64,000 nt of DNA from JANQPC01 sp039208375 (GCA_039208375.1 JBCCRC010000003.1:25308-89307), one strand, 5' to 3'. Shown: positions 1 through 8,691, numbered from the stretch's first letter. Translations and numbers: made by a program. Notes: a model not told the origin generated them from the letters alone.

Positions 1-346
1 CGGCGGCATCGTGGCCCAGAAGTTGGGTCAGCTCCGCATGGCGGGCATCGTTCATCCCGATGTTGAGGATGGCGCCGGGCCCGCCCCAATCGGGATCCTG
101 GCTTGAAGGGCGCACCGAAAGCAGCGGGCGCGGGCCAAACAGCGCAACCAACTCGTCAAGATCGGGGATGTTGCCCGCCGCAAGGCCGCGCACCGTGGGA
201 AACGAGAGCGCGATGGTTTTCGGCACCGGCATATCCAGCCGCACCAGCCGCTGCAGGCATTTCGCGCGGCCGCCATGCAGGCTTGCGGAAATCGGCGCGG
301 TGGGCGTGATCTCCACAAACTCTGGGATATCAATGTGTTTCTGCAC
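1..346 (-). CDS. ppdK: Pyruvate, phosphate dikinase, N-terminal part (runs off the window start)
   Basis: PPDK interconverts pyruvate + ATP + phosphate and PEP + AMP + PPi in the cytosol. Only about 115 N-terminal residues are inside the window. Translating the minus strand from 346 gives VQKHIDIPEFVEITPTAP and, further on, VRPSSQDPDWGGPGAILNIG, which matches the nucleotide-binding start of PEP/pyruvate-binding enzymes. I chose the GTG at 346 because GAAGGAG lies about ten bases upstream. The frame stays open above the GTG, so a longer product is possible. It follows glyS after a 75-base gap on the same strand, the usual Rhodobacterales order. The swivelling-domain His and the pyruvate-binding end are outside the window, so full-length PPDK versus a shorter PEP-synthase-like protein cannot be decided. 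Confidence 0.8.
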   Translation of the reverse strand, partial: MQKHIDIPEFVEITPTAPISASLHGGRAKCLQRLVRLDMPVPKTIALSFPTVRGLAAGNIPDLDELVALFGPRPLLSVRPSSQDPDWGGPGAILNIGMNDARHAELTQLLGHDAA

Positions 347-421
347 CGCGGCACGACTCCTTCGTGCGCAGGATAAGATGTCAGCCCAACTTGACAAGCG
401 TGGCGATGTCGCGGTGCAGCA

Positions 422-2575
422 TCACTCCGCCAGCCGCGTTAAATCCGCCACGGCGCCGCAGGTTTCGCTGATCCGGTGCAGAAGGTTCAGCCGGTTGCGG
501 CGCAATACCTCGCTTTCGGCATTCACGACCGTCGCCTCGAAGAACGCATCCACTGGCCCGCGCAGCGCCGCCATCGCCTGCATCGCGGCGCCGAAATCCT
601 CTGCCTTGAGCGCCGGCGCAATGGCCCCCTCGGCAGTATCGAGCGCGGCGAAGAGGGCTTTCTCCGCATCGTTCTCGGCAAACTTGGGATCGGCGCCGAA
701 GGAGTATTCCACCCCATCCTTCTCTTCCGCCTGCCGCAGGATGTTATGGGCGCGGCGGAAGCCCTGGATCAGGTTCTCGCCCTCCTCCGTGCCCAGCACC
801 TCCTGCAACGCCTCGGCGCGTTTGACGAGAAGCGTGAGATCATCTGCATTCGGCATCGCCAGGCACGCGTCGATCACATCGTGCCGGATCCCGCGATCGC
901 GCAGGTAGACCTTCAGACGGTCGTGGAAGAAGGTGAGTACAGATCGCGCAACGAACCAAGGCCCATCGCTCCGATCGTACTTCCCAAGATGCTCCTCCAT
1001 CGAAACACCGTCCGGAAAACGGTCATCTCCTCTGTATTGAGGTTCTGGATGCGCCTTCGCCGCGGATTTCAAAGGCTCAAACAGTTCAACCCGCAACCCG
1101 TTCTCAAGCACCAGCCGGATCACGCCCAGCGCCGCCCGGCGCAGCGCGAAGGGATCTTTCGATCCCGTGGGCTTCTCGTCGATGGCCCAGAAGCCCGTCA
1201 GCGTATCGATCTTGTCGGCCAGCGCGACGGCCACCGATAGCGGTGCCGATGGCACGGTATCGGAGGGGCCGAGCGGCGCGTAATGCGCTTCGGCCACCGC
1301 GGCCACCTCCACGCTCTCGCCCGCCGCGGCCACGTAGTAGCGGCCCATCACCCCCTGCAATTCGGGGAACTCGTAGACCATTTCGGAGGCCAGATCGGCC
1401 TTCGCCAGCCGCGCTGCCCGGGCTGCCTGCGCCGGATCCGCGCCCACGTCGGGCGCAATCGCGTCCGTCAGGGCCGCCACCCGGGCGATGCGCGCGCCCT
1501 GGCTGCCAAGCTTGCCGTGGAAGGTGACCGTTTCCAGCGCCTCCACCCAGGCGCCCATCCCCGCCTCCGCCACGCGCAGATCGTTCTCCCAGAAGAATTT
1601 CGCATCCGCCAGCCGGGCCGCGAGTACCTTCTGATTGCCCGCAAGGATCGTGGCGCCCTGATCGGCGGTTTCGGTATTGGCCACGGTCACGAACTTCTCG
1701 ATCCGCCCCGATTTCGGGTTCCGGACGGAGAAGAACTTCTGGTGCTCCTTCATCGAGGTGCGCAGCACTTCGGGCGGCAGGTCAAGAAAATCCGCGCCGA
1801 TCTCGCCCATCAGCACCACGGGCCATTCCACGAGCCCCGCAACCTCCGCCAGAAGGCCCGGATCGGGCACGATTTCGAGCCCTTGGGCGAAAGCGAGGCT
1901 CTCGGCATCGGCCTCGATATGCGCAGCGCGTTCCTCGGCTGACAGCACCACATGGGCGCGCTTGAGCTTGGCCGCGTAATCGTCAAACCCCGTCACCGCA
2001 AAGGCATCGGGGGCGAGAAACCGGTGGCCCACCGTGCGATCGTTCAGCGCAAACCCCTCGATCTCGCCCGCCACAACCTCGGCCCCGCCCTCATCGGAGA
2101 GCACGGCGAGGATGTTCTGCAAGGGCCGCACCCAGCGCAGGTTGCCGGTGCCCCAGCGCATGGATTTCGGCCAGGGGAAGCCGCGCACCGCTGCGCCCAG
2201 AACTTCCACAATGATCTCTGCCGCCGGGCGGCCCGGCCGCTCGATCACCGCGAACCACACCGCGCCCTTCTTGTCTTCCCGCGCCTCAAGCTGATCCTTC
2301 GCAAGGCCGGTGGACCGCAGAAATCCCTCCAGCGCCTTCTCCGGCGCATCCACCCGCGGGCCCTTGCGCCCTTCGCGCACCGCCGGGCTTTCAGCGAGCA
2401 ACCCCTCGATGGCCAGCGTGAGGCGGCGCGGGGTGTGAAACGCGCCGGCATGGGCATAGGTCAGCCCTGCCTCCACCAGCCCATCGGTGACAAGCCGCTT
2501 CAGGTCAGCCGCGGCCTTCGCCTGCATCCGGGCGGGGATCTCCTCGGAGAGGAGTTCGATCAGAAGGTCGGGCAT
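422..2575 (-). CDS. glyS: Glycine--tRNA ligase beta subunit
   Basis: Non-catalytic, tRNA-binding subunit of the heterotetrameric (alpha2beta2) bacterial glycyl-tRNA synthetase; with GlyQ it charges tRNA-Gly. The 717-residue product starts MPDLLIELLSEEIPARMQ, the family signature, and ends with the anticodon-binding (DALR-like) region closing in RNRLNLLHRI. The ORF stays open 24 codons further upstream, but the ATG at 2575 is the family start; it overlaps the stop of the preceding gene as TGATG, so the two are translationally coupled. In many bacteria glyQ and glyS are adjacent; here two small genes separate them on the same strand. Length is normal for the family. Confidence 0.97.
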   Translation of the reverse strand: MPDLLIELLSEEIPARMQAKAAADLKRLVTDGLVEAGLTYAHAGAFHTPRRLTLAIEGLLAESPAVREGRKGPRVDAPEKALEGFLRSTGLAKDQLEAREDKKGAVWFAVIERPGRPAAEIIVEVLGAAVRGFPWPKSMRWGTGNLRWVRPLQNILAVLSDEGGAEVVAGEIEGFALNDRTVGHRFLAPDAFAVTGFDDYAAKLKRAHVVLSAEERAAHIEADAESLAFAQGLEIVPDPGLLAEVAGLVEWPVVLMGEIGADFLDLPPEVLRTSMKEHQKFFSVRNPKSGRIEKFVTVANTETADQGATILAGNQKVLAARLADAKFFWENDLRVAEAGMGAWVEALETVTFHGKLGSQGARIARVAALTDAIAPDVGADPAQAARAARLAKADLASEMVYEFPELQGVMGRYYVAAAGESVEVAAVAEAHYAPLGPSDTVPSAPLSVAVALADKIDTLTGFWAIDEKPTGSKDPFALRRAALGVIRLVLENGLRVELFEPLKSAAKAHPEPQYRGDDRFPDGVSMEEHLGKYDRSDGPWFVARSVLTFFHDRLKVYLRDRGIRHDVIDACLAMPNADDLTLLVKRAEALQEVLGTEEGENLIQGFRRAHNILRQAEEKDGVEYSFGADPKFAENDAEKALFAALDTAEGAIAPALKAEDFGAAMQAMAALRGPVDAFFEATVVNAESEVLRRNRLNLLHRISETCGAVADLTRLAE

Positions 2576-3081
2576 CAGGAATTTCCTTCCGGCGGGGGCG
2601 GGCAGCCCTCGGGCGCGGGGCGGCCGTCGAACACCTCTTCCCCGCACGCGTTGATCTGGTGCCAGGCAAAGCCCCGGCCATCTGGATAGATCGCCAGTAC
2701 CCGGTCGATCCCGTAAACGATATTGCGCTGGCCAGTCACCGCGATAGCAGTGCCGCTTTCCAGATCCGCACCGATGGCCGCGGCATCGAAACAGTCAAAC
2801 CAGCCCGGCGCGTTCAGGGGCACTGCCCCAGGATACGGATCGCCCGCAACCTCACCGGTCAATTCAAAACAGGCACGGAACCGGATGGGCGAGCTTGTCG
2901 CATCAATCGCGCTCAGGCTGCCGGCCTCCAGCGCGCGCAGCGCACCCGCTTCTTCCACTGTCAGCGCCACCGCGCCCGGATCCAGCCGATCGTAGAAGTG
3001 ATAGACTTGCAGGTAATACATGCCCACGCCCGCCGCCGCGCCGAGCACCACAAGCACGATCCCGATAAGTTTGCCGCTCAT
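2575..3081 (-). CDS. Membrane-anchored hypothetical protein, DUF6446-like
   Basis: 168 residues. Residues ~4-24 form one hydrophobic helix (KLIGIVLVVLGAAAGVGMYY) followed by a soluble part with several conserved-looking Cys and Trp residues and a Pro-rich tail (CPPPPEG), so a single-pass inner-membrane protein with a periplasmic domain is likely. I recognise it as the type of small protein that sits between glyQ and glyS in Rhodobacterales (DUF6446), function unknown. The ATG at 3081 overlaps the stop of the VOC gene (ATGA) and its own stop overlaps the glyS start (TGATG), so it is locked into the glycyl-tRNA synthetase operon. An upstream in-frame start seven codons earlier lies inside the VOC gene and is less likely. 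Confidence 0.8.
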   Translation of the reverse strand: MSGKLIGIVLVVLGAAAGVGMYYLQVYHFYDRLDPGAVALTVEEAGALRALEAGSLSAIDATSSPIRFRACFELTGEVAGDPYPGAVPLNAPGWFDCFDAAAIGADLESGTAIAVTGQRNIVYGIDRVLAIYPDGRGFAWHQINACGEEVFDGRPAPEGCPPPPEGNS

Positions 3082-3437
3082 GCCGCATCCTGACCGAAGC
3101 AAACAAGATTGCCGTCAGGATCGGCGATCTCGATCTCGTCCATCCCGTATTCGGTGCGTGTGGGGCCCGTGAAGGTGGCACCCGACGCTTCGAAATGCAC
3201 ACGCAGGCCCAGCAGATCATCGGTATGAAAATAGGCCCGCCAGCGGTGATAGGGGGCCTCGGGCCCCTGCCAAGCTTCAAGAAACACCTGCGCCGCATCG
3301 CGCTGGTAGATGCCGAAGCCAGTCACCGGTTCGCCCGCCTCCCCGACGATCCGAAACCCCAGCACCGCTGTCCAGAAGGCCCGGGCGCGCGGGTAATCCG
3401 ACACGCGCAGCACGGGAACCGATGAAGTGAGCGTCAC
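3078..3437 (-). CDS. VOC (glyoxalase/bleomycin-resistance fold) protein
   Basis: 119 residues forming one pair of beta-alpha-beta-beta-beta modules: VPVLRVSDYPRARAFW at the start, a central FHTDDL stretch and the C-terminal IADPDGNLVCF signature typical of the vicinal oxygen chelate superfamily. These proteins bind metals or small hydrophobic ligands; the substrate cannot be read from the sequence. The GTG start at 3437 overlaps the glyQ stop (GTGA), and the stop overlaps the next ATG (ATGA), placing it inside the glyQ-glyS transcription unit. Nothing links it to tRNA charging other than position. Confidence 0.85.
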   Translation of the reverse strand: MTLTSSVPVLRVSDYPRARAFWTAVLGFRIVGEAGEPVTGFGIYQRDAAQVFLEAWQGPEAPYHRWRAYFHTDDLLGLRVHFEASGATFTGPTRTEYGMDEIEIADPDGNLVCFGQDAA

Positions 3438-4363
3438 GCCGCAACGCCCCCCGCCTCGGTCTTAACAAACGCATCCGCGCAGGCCTTTGCCAGCGCTCGA
3501 ACGCGGCCGATGTAGGCCTGCCGCTCGGTGGGCGAGATCACACCCCGCGCATCGAGCAGGTTAAAGACATGGCTGGCCTTGATGCACTGATCATAAGCGG
3601 GATGCGCCATGATAATGCGCCGCCCTGTCTTGGGATCCTCGGCCGGGGCGTCTAGGATGCGGGCGCATTCGGCCTCCGCATCCTCGAAATGGCGCAGGAG
3701 CTTCTCGGTATCGGCCAGATCGAAATTCCAGCGGCTGTATTCCTCCTCCGTCTGCCGGAAGATATCGCCATAGGTCAGCGGGCTTGGGGATTGCGGATCG
3801 TTGAAAGGCATCTCCATCACATGATCGATCCCCAGCACATACATCGCCAGCCGTTCGAGCCCGTAGGTCAGTTCCCCAGAAACCGGCTTGCAATCATGGC
3901 CGCCCACCTGCTGGAAATAGGTGAATTGAGAAACCTCCATGCCATCGCACCACACCTCCCAGCCCAGGCCCCAGGCGCCCAGCGTGGGGCTTTCCCAATC
4001 ATCCTCCACAAAGCGAATATCGTGCAGTGCCGCATCGATCCCGATCGCGGCGAGGGAGCCGAGGTAAAGCTCCTGGAAATCCGGCGGCGAGGGCTTCATT
4101 AGAACCTGGTACTGGTAATAGTGCTGCAATCGGTTGGGGTTTTCGCCATAGCGCCCATCGGTGGGACGGCGGGAGGGCTGCACATAGGCCGCCGCCCAAG
4201 GCTTCGATCCGAGCGCCCGCAGCGTGGTGGCGGGGTGGAACGTGCCCGCCCCGACTTCCATATCGTAGGGCTGCAGGATCGCGCAGCCCTGGGCGGCCCA
4301 ATAGGATTGGAGACGCAGGATAATCTCCTGAAAACAGGTTGGCCGCGCGTGCGGTGCGTTCAT
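3434..4363 (-). CDS. glyQ: Glycine--tRNA ligase alpha subunit
   Basis: Catalytic subunit of alpha2beta2 glycyl-tRNA synthetase (class II), forms glycyl-adenylate. 309 residues beginning MNAPHARPTCFQEIILRL; the diagnostic stretches CAILQPYDMEVGAGTFHP, RRPTDGRYGENPNRLQHYY and LTYGLERLAMYV are all present. The frame is open 20 codons further up, but the ATG at 4363 has GAGG about nine bases upstream and matches the family length (E. coli about 303). It is the first gene of a five-gene operon (glyQ, VOC, DUF6446-like, glyS, ppdK) and is transcribed away from the gene at 4523, with a good promoter at 4395-4423. Confidence 0.97.
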   Translation of the reverse strand: MNAPHARPTCFQEIILRLQSYWAAQGCAILQPYDMEVGAGTFHPATTLRALGSKPWAAAYVQPSRRPTDGRYGENPNRLQHYYQYQVLMKPSPPDFQELYLGSLAAIGIDAALHDIRFVEDDWESPTLGAWGLGWEVWCDGMEVSQFTYFQQVGGHDCKPVSGELTYGLERLAMYVLGIDHVMEMPFNDPQSPSPLTYGDIFRQTEEEYSRWNFDLADTEKLLRHFEDAEAECARILDAPAEDPKTGRRIIMAHPAYDQCIKASHVFNLLDARGVISPTERQAYIGRVRALAKACADAFVKTEAGGVAA

Positions 4364-4394
4364 TGCCCGTGCCTCATGCCCGAAAATCGCGTTC

Positions 4395-4423
4395 TCAATA
4401 GGCAACGTGTCGCTAAGGGTCAA
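4395..4423 (-). promoter_or_regulatory. Probable sigma-70 promoter of the glyQ operon
   Basis: On the minus strand TTGACC (4423-4418) is followed after exactly 17 bases by TATTGA (4400-4395). Transcription would begin about 25 bases before the glyQ ATG at 4363, giving a short leader with no room for a riboswitch or T-box. Confidence 0.6.
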
Positions 4424-4522
4424 TCAAGCGCATCGGCGGGGCGTGCAACCCCTGCGAAAGCTGATAGATTCACCAAAACCGCAGGCGCCAGAACAGCGAT
4501 ACGGGCAGAAGATGGGGGCAGA

Positions 4523-6292
4523 ATGCTGAGAGCGATGATCACAGCGATGATGCTATGGGCGGGCGCATATGGCGCCATCGCACAAGTGAGCGGCCAGGGC
4601 GCGAGCGAGGCCTGGGTGCAGATCGAGGCGCGCCCGAACCTTACGCAGGCCGAGGCGCGGGCGCGCGCGTGGTCCGCGACGCTTGAAAACGTGGGCGGCT
4701 TCCGGCTGGAAAGCGGCTGGTATGCCATAGTGATAGGCCCGTTTTCGCGTGAGGTGGCGGAAGCCGAACGCCTTCGCCTTCTGGCCCGCGGCGCGATCCC
4801 AAGGGACAGCTTCATTGCCGAGGGCAGCAGTTTCGCCACCCCGTTCTGGCCTGAGGGCGGCATCGCCGCGCTGGCGCCCGCGCCCGACGTGGCGCGCGGC
4901 GGCGGGCCGATTGCCGTCACACCCCTGCCCGAGCCAGGCCTTGCCGCGCCGCTCGCCCCGGCCGCTCTGCCCGATGAGACGCCCGCCGAGGCGCGTGCTA
5001 GTGAACGCGCGCTTTCTCCCGAAGCGCGGCGAGAGCTGCAAGCGGCGCTGCAATGGGAGGGCTTCTATTTCGGCGCGCTCGATGGCCTGATCGGCCCCGG
5101 CACCCGCAACGCGATGGCCGACTGGCAGGCGGCGCGGGGGTTTGAGCCCACCGGCATTCTCACCACTGCCCAGCGCGCCGCTGTCACCCGCGATCTGCGG
5201 GAGACGCGGGAAAGCCTGGGCTTACAGCTCGTGTTCGACGAGGGCGCAGGGATCGCCATAGATCTGCCAACCGCGCTTGTGGCGTTTGACCGGTATGAGG
5301 CCCCTTTCGCCCACTACCGCGCCACCAGTGCCGATGAAGTACAGGTAATCCTGATCTCCCAGGAAGGAGATCGGGATCGGATGGCAGCGCTCTATGACGT
5401 GCTGCAAACGCTCACGGTCGTGCCGGTGGAGGGGAGCCGCGCCCTGAATCGGCGAAGCTTTCGCATCGAAGGGGCCGACCGGCAGCGGGAGACCTTCGCC
5501 TATGCCGAGCTTATCGATGGCGCGATCAAGGGTTATATCCTTGTCTGGCCTGCGGGGGATGAACGCCGCCGGACGCTGGCCGCCGATGCGCTGCGGGCGA
5601 GCTTTCAGGCGCTGCCCGGTGCGCTGCCCGACGATGCGGGCGGGTTTGGCGATCAGCGGCCCGATCTGGTGGCCGGGCTCTCTATTCGCACGCCCGTCTG
5701 GGCGCAAAGCGGGTTCTATGTGGATGGCGATGGCCGCGTGGCCACGGCTGCAGCCGATCTTACCGCCTGCAGCCGTGTGACGCTGGGCGAGGATGTGGAT
5801 ATGGCGCTCGCGGCCAAGGATGCCGGACTTGGCGTTGCGCTTCTGGAACCCCGCGCGCCCCTAGCGCCGATTGGCTATGCCCGGCTGGCCACCACCGGGG
5901 CGCCGCTTCGAAGCGAGATCGCCGTTTCAGGCTACTCCTTCGGCGGTGTTCTGAGCGCGCCGACGCTGACCTATGGCACGCTTGAGGATGTGCGCGATCT
6001 TACCGGCGACGACCGGCGCGCGCGCCTAACGCTCGCCGCGGAAGCGGGTGATGCCGGCGGCCCCGTTCTGATGCCCGATGGCGCCGTAACGGGGCTACTT
6101 CTCGCGCCAGACAAGGGCGAACGGGCCCTGCCGAATGACGTGGCGCTCACCGCCAGCGGGGCGGCACTGGCGGCGTTCCTCTCGGAAAACGGTGTGGTGG
6201 TGGAAGCCGCCGATCCCGGCGGGATGCTAGATCCCGAGGATCTGGCGATCTCAGCAGCGGATATGACGGTTCTGGTGAATTGCTGGGAGTGA
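4523..6292 (+). CDS. Secreted SPOR / peptidoglycan-binding protein with an inactive trypsin-like domain
   Basis: 589 residues. A signal peptide (1-~20, ending GAYGAIAQ) precedes a SPOR-like repeat (~27-100: EAWVQIEARPNLTQAEARAR ... GWYAIVIGPFSR), a Pro/Ala-rich linker, and a peptidoglycan-binding domain 1 (~165-225: LQAALQWEGFYFGALDGLIG). The last ~200 residues have a chymotrypsin-fold layout: SGFYVDGDGRVATAAADLTA stands where active enzymes have SGFxV...TNxHVV, VDMALAAKD keeps the Asp strand, and AGDAGGPVLMPDGAVTG replaces GNSGGPV. The nucleophile Ser is Ala and the His position is Ala, so it should not be a protease. The frame is open to 4121, but the ATG at 4523 (GGGGGCAGA upstream) gives the signal peptide. 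Divergent from glyQ. Probably an envelope protein that binds peptidoglycan; the ligand of the dead protease domain is unknown. Confidence 0.85.
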   Translation: MLRAMITAMMLWAGAYGAIAQVSGQGASEAWVQIEARPNLTQAEARARAWSATLENVGGFRLESGWYAIVIGPFSREVAEAERLRLLARGAIPRDSFIAEGSSFATPFWPEGGIAALAPAPDVARGGGPIAVTPLPEPGLAAPLAPAALPDETPAEARASERALSPEARRELQAALQWEGFYFGALDGLIGPGTRNAMADWQAARGFEPTGILTTAQRAAVTRDLRETRESLGLQLVFDEGAGIAIDLPTALVAFDRYEAPFAHYRATSADEVQVILISQEGDRDRMAALYDVLQTLTVVPVEGSRALNRRSFRIEGADRQRETFAYAELIDGAIKGYILVWPAGDERRRTLAADALRASFQALPGALPDDAGGFGDQRPDLVAGLSIRTPVWAQSGFYVDGDGRVATAAADLTACSRVTLGEDVDMALAAKDAGLGVALLEPRAPLAPIGYARLATTGAPLRSEIAVSGYSFGGVLSAPTLTYGTLEDVRDLTGDDRRARLTLAAEAGDAGGPVLMPDGAVTGLLLAPDKGERALPNDVALTASGAALAAFLSENGVVVEAADPGGMLDPEDLAISAADMTVLVNCWE

Positions 6293-6316
6293 CCGGGGCA
6301 AGCCGGAGCGCCAGCC

Positions 6317-7768
6317 CTACCCTGTCCGCCAGAACCCGATCGTGAGGATCACATAGACCGCCATCAGTTCCAACCGCCCGATCAGCATGCCGGCAATGAG
6401 TAGCCATTTAGCGGTATCGTTCAGCCCGCCGAAGTTGCCCGATGGCCCGATCTCGGCCCCAAGCCCCGGCCCGATATTGGCCAACGCCGCCGCTGCGCCT
6501 GACACCGAGGTAATGAAATCCAGCCCAGTGGCCCCCAGCATCACCGCCAGCAACCCCAGCGACACTGTGAAGAGCACGAAAAATGCCATCACCGAGTTCA
6601 GGATTTCATCGCTCACCGTGCGCCCGGCATAGCGTGGGGTGAATACGCCGTGGGGCGAGTGGATGCGGCGGATCTGCGATTTGATCGCCGAGAAGAGAAG
6701 CTGGTAGCGGAACACCTTGATCGAACAAGAGGTGGATCCCGCACAGCCGCCGATAAGCCCGGTGAAGAAGATCAACACCACCGGGAACGCACCCCAAAGG
6801 TTGTAATCCGCGCTCGCATAGCCCGTGCCGGTAAGGATCGAGGTGACATTGAAAAGCGCCTTGCGGAAAGCGATCTCGTTCGGGACACCGGCCTGAACCC
6901 AGAGATAAAGCGTCACGGTGCCCACCAGCGCCGCCAGGATTGCAAAGAACGCCCCCACCTGCGGGTCGCGCAGCAGCGGCCGAGCCGTTCCCGCCACGAT
7001 CTGCACGTAGCGCACGAAGGGCAAGGCCGCGAGGCACATGAACACCACCGCCACGTACTCAACCGCGGGGCCGAAGGCGGCGAACGAGCGATCGTAATTG
7101 GCAAACCCGCCGGTGGCCACCGTGGTCATCGCATGGGTGGCCGCGTCGAAGGCGTTCATGCCGGCGATCAAGTAACTCAGCGCGCAGGCGAAGGTGAGCG
7201 CGAAGTAGATGACCGAGATCTGCGATGAAATCTCGGCGGCGCGCGGCAGCACCTTGCCCATGGTGTCAAAGCCTTCAGAGCGGAAGATCTGCATCCCACC
7301 CACCCGAAGCTCGGGCAGGAAGACCATGGCTACAACGATTATGCCGATGCCGCCGAACCATTGCAGAAGCCCGCGCCAAAAGAGCAGGCCCTCGGGAAGA
7401 CCCTCAAGATCTTCAAAGACGGTGGATCCGGTTGTGGTGAGGCCAGACATCGCCTCGAAAAACGCATCGACGAAGCGCGCCTCTGTGGCGCCAAGGGCAA
7501 AGGGCAGCGCCCCGAAAACGGGAAGCATCAGCCAGACGCCTGTGGTCAGAAGAAAGGTTTGCTGGATGGTCAGCCGTTCGCGCACCGCATTTGCGCAAGC
7601 CAGAGCGACCATCCCTCCGGTGAGCGATGTGAGGATCGCACATTCCAGAAACACCCGCCAATGGCCGTTGCCATAGGCGAGATCGATCGCCATCGGCCCC
7701 AGCATTGCAAGGCCCAGGGCGAAGACGAGCATCCCCACCACATATCCAACCGGGCGCAGGTCGATCAT
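6317..7768 (-). CDS. trkH: Trk-type potassium uptake channel subunit TrkH
   Basis: Inner-membrane K+ transporter of the SKT superfamily, normally gated by cytosolic TrkA. 483 residues with about ten hydrophobic helices and the four M1-P-M2 repeats; pore loops are visible as AMSGLTTTGSTVFEDL, THAMTTVATGGFANYD, VTSILTGTGYASADYN and an Asn-Ile-Gly-Pro-Gly loop near residue 440. I start at the ATG 7768 (MIDLRPVGYVVG), the usual family start; a GTG at 7792 in frame would add eight residues but has no ribosome site. trkA is not in the window. It is downstream of two polysaccharide genes on the same strand (58-base gap), which may be independent of it: TTGACA occurs at 7807-7802 but without a convincing -10. 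Confidence 0.95.
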   Translation of the reverse strand: MIDLRPVGYVVGMLVFALGLAMLGPMAIDLAYGNGHWRVFLECAILTSLTGGMVALACANAVRERLTIQQTFLLTTGVWLMLPVFGALPFALGATEARFVDAFFEAMSGLTTTGSTVFEDLEGLPEGLLFWRGLLQWFGGIGIIVVAMVFLPELRVGGMQIFRSEGFDTMGKVLPRAAEISSQISVIYFALTFACALSYLIAGMNAFDAATHAMTTVATGGFANYDRSFAAFGPAVEYVAVVFMCLAALPFVRYVQIVAGTARPLLRDPQVGAFFAILAALVGTVTLYLWVQAGVPNEIAFRKALFNVTSILTGTGYASADYNLWGAFPVVLIFFTGLIGGCAGSTSCSIKVFRYQLLFSAIKSQIRRIHSPHGVFTPRYAGRTVSDEILNSVMAFFVLFTVSLGLLAVMLGATGLDFITSVSGAAAALANIGPGLGAEIGPSGNFGGLNDTAKWLLIAGMLIGRLELMAVYVILTIGFWRTG

Positions 7769-7826
7769 GGCCGCGAGCGTTGATGCGAGCACGGGGGGGT
7801 GTCAAGCGGCAGGGGCGCGAGGCCGA

Positions 7827-8603
7827 TCAGCACAAAATGCCGCGCGCCTGCAGGAAAGAGGCTTCCGGGAGAACGATATCATCTATGTCGATGGCAAGTT
7901 CCGGGGGCGAGGTTGGCGCCGTGCGTAGATCGGCGTTCGCAATCGAGTCAATTGGCACGGGCGGTGTTTGCCCAACCGAAAGGTAGTAGTCTTCAAACTT
8001 CTGAAGTGGCTCTTCTGTGGCCGGCCGCACAAACACGGTGGGCCGCCCCAGGGCTTGCGCGAAAATGATGCCGTGCAGGGATGAGCCGTAGACACACTCG
8101 GCCTCCTGAATCTGCCGCGCGAGCCGGTGAAGCGGCGCATCGATATCGATATAGGTGATCCCGGGCGGGATACTGGCGCGCACTTCCTTTCGTTCACGGT
8201 AGTGGGGGATAAAGGCAACCCGCCCATGGCGCGCCGCAACCTTTGGGTACATCTTGCCGATCAGAAGCCCGGGATCGGCCAAGAACCTTACCTGGGATCC
8301 GTCATATCCGTGGCGCTTAAAAATATCGAACGTGATAGGGCAGCGCAGGGCGTAGACATGGATCTGATCGGGATCGATCACCAGGAGTTCCTGAGACCGC
8401 GCGCCGATCCCCGAAAGCACATCCCCCGCAGCCATTTTGTGAGCGATCGACCCAATGCACAGCAGGCGCGGGGCCGTAATCTGATTGACCGGGGTCGCCT
8501 CGGGGTAGCCGCGCGACACCACTTCCCGCACAAAAACATCCCCGGCGTTTCCGTATCGAAAATCGTTCCAGGGCCTTTTGCGGATGCGTCGATCCCAAAA
8601 CAT
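7827..8603 (-). CDS. Polysaccharide pyruvyl transferase family protein
   Basis: Enzymes of this family (ExoV, CsaB) put ketal-pyruvate on sugars of exopolysaccharide or cell-wall polymers using PEP; cytosolic. The 258-residue product has the N-terminal YGNAGDVFVREVV (family GNxGDxL), LLCIGSI, a central FIPHYRER, and the C-terminal SSLHGIIFAQALGRPTVFV, where the SLHG motif is the family hallmark. The annotated start is the ATG at 8601-8603, but the strong AGGAGG is 24 bases away and points to an ATA codon at 8621 (see the separate entry). It lies 88 bases downstream of a glycosyltransferase on the same strand; together they look like a small surface-glycan module. Confidence 0.88.
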   Translation of the reverse strand: MFWDRRIRKRPWNDFRYGNAGDVFVREVVSRGYPEATPVNQITAPRLLCIGSIAHKMAAGDVLSGIGARSQELLVIDPDQIHVYALRCPITFDIFKRHGYDGSQVRFLADPGLLIGKMYPKVAARHGRVAFIPHYRERKEVRASIPPGITYIDIDAPLHRLARQIQEAECVYGSSLHGIIFAQALGRPTVFVRPATEEPLQKFEDYYLSVGQTPPVPIDSIANADLRTAPTSPPELAIDIDDIVLPEASFLQARGILC

Positions 8604-8618
8604 GCGGGGTCTCGATTT

Positions 8619-8632
8619 TATCCGTTCCTCCT
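8619..8632 (-). promoter_or_regulatory. Shine-Dalgarno site pointing to an AUA start
   Basis: Minus strand: AGGAGG (8632-8627), five bases AACGG, then ATA (8621-8619), which is in frame with and six codons ahead of the ATG at 8603. A TAG stop overlaps the AGGAGG in the same frame, so only ATA or the distant ATG can start this gene. The ATG has no ribosome site of its own at normal spacing. Confidence 0.45.
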
Positions 8633-8691
8633 AGAAGTAGCTTCGCAGCTCGGGCATTTCAGCACCTCCGGCATTGCATTGACGGTTGGGA

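Noticed and set aside
7791..7807. TTGACA as a trkH -35 element
   Set aside because: No -10-like hexamer at 16-18 bases and it would start inside the gene; kept only as a remark.
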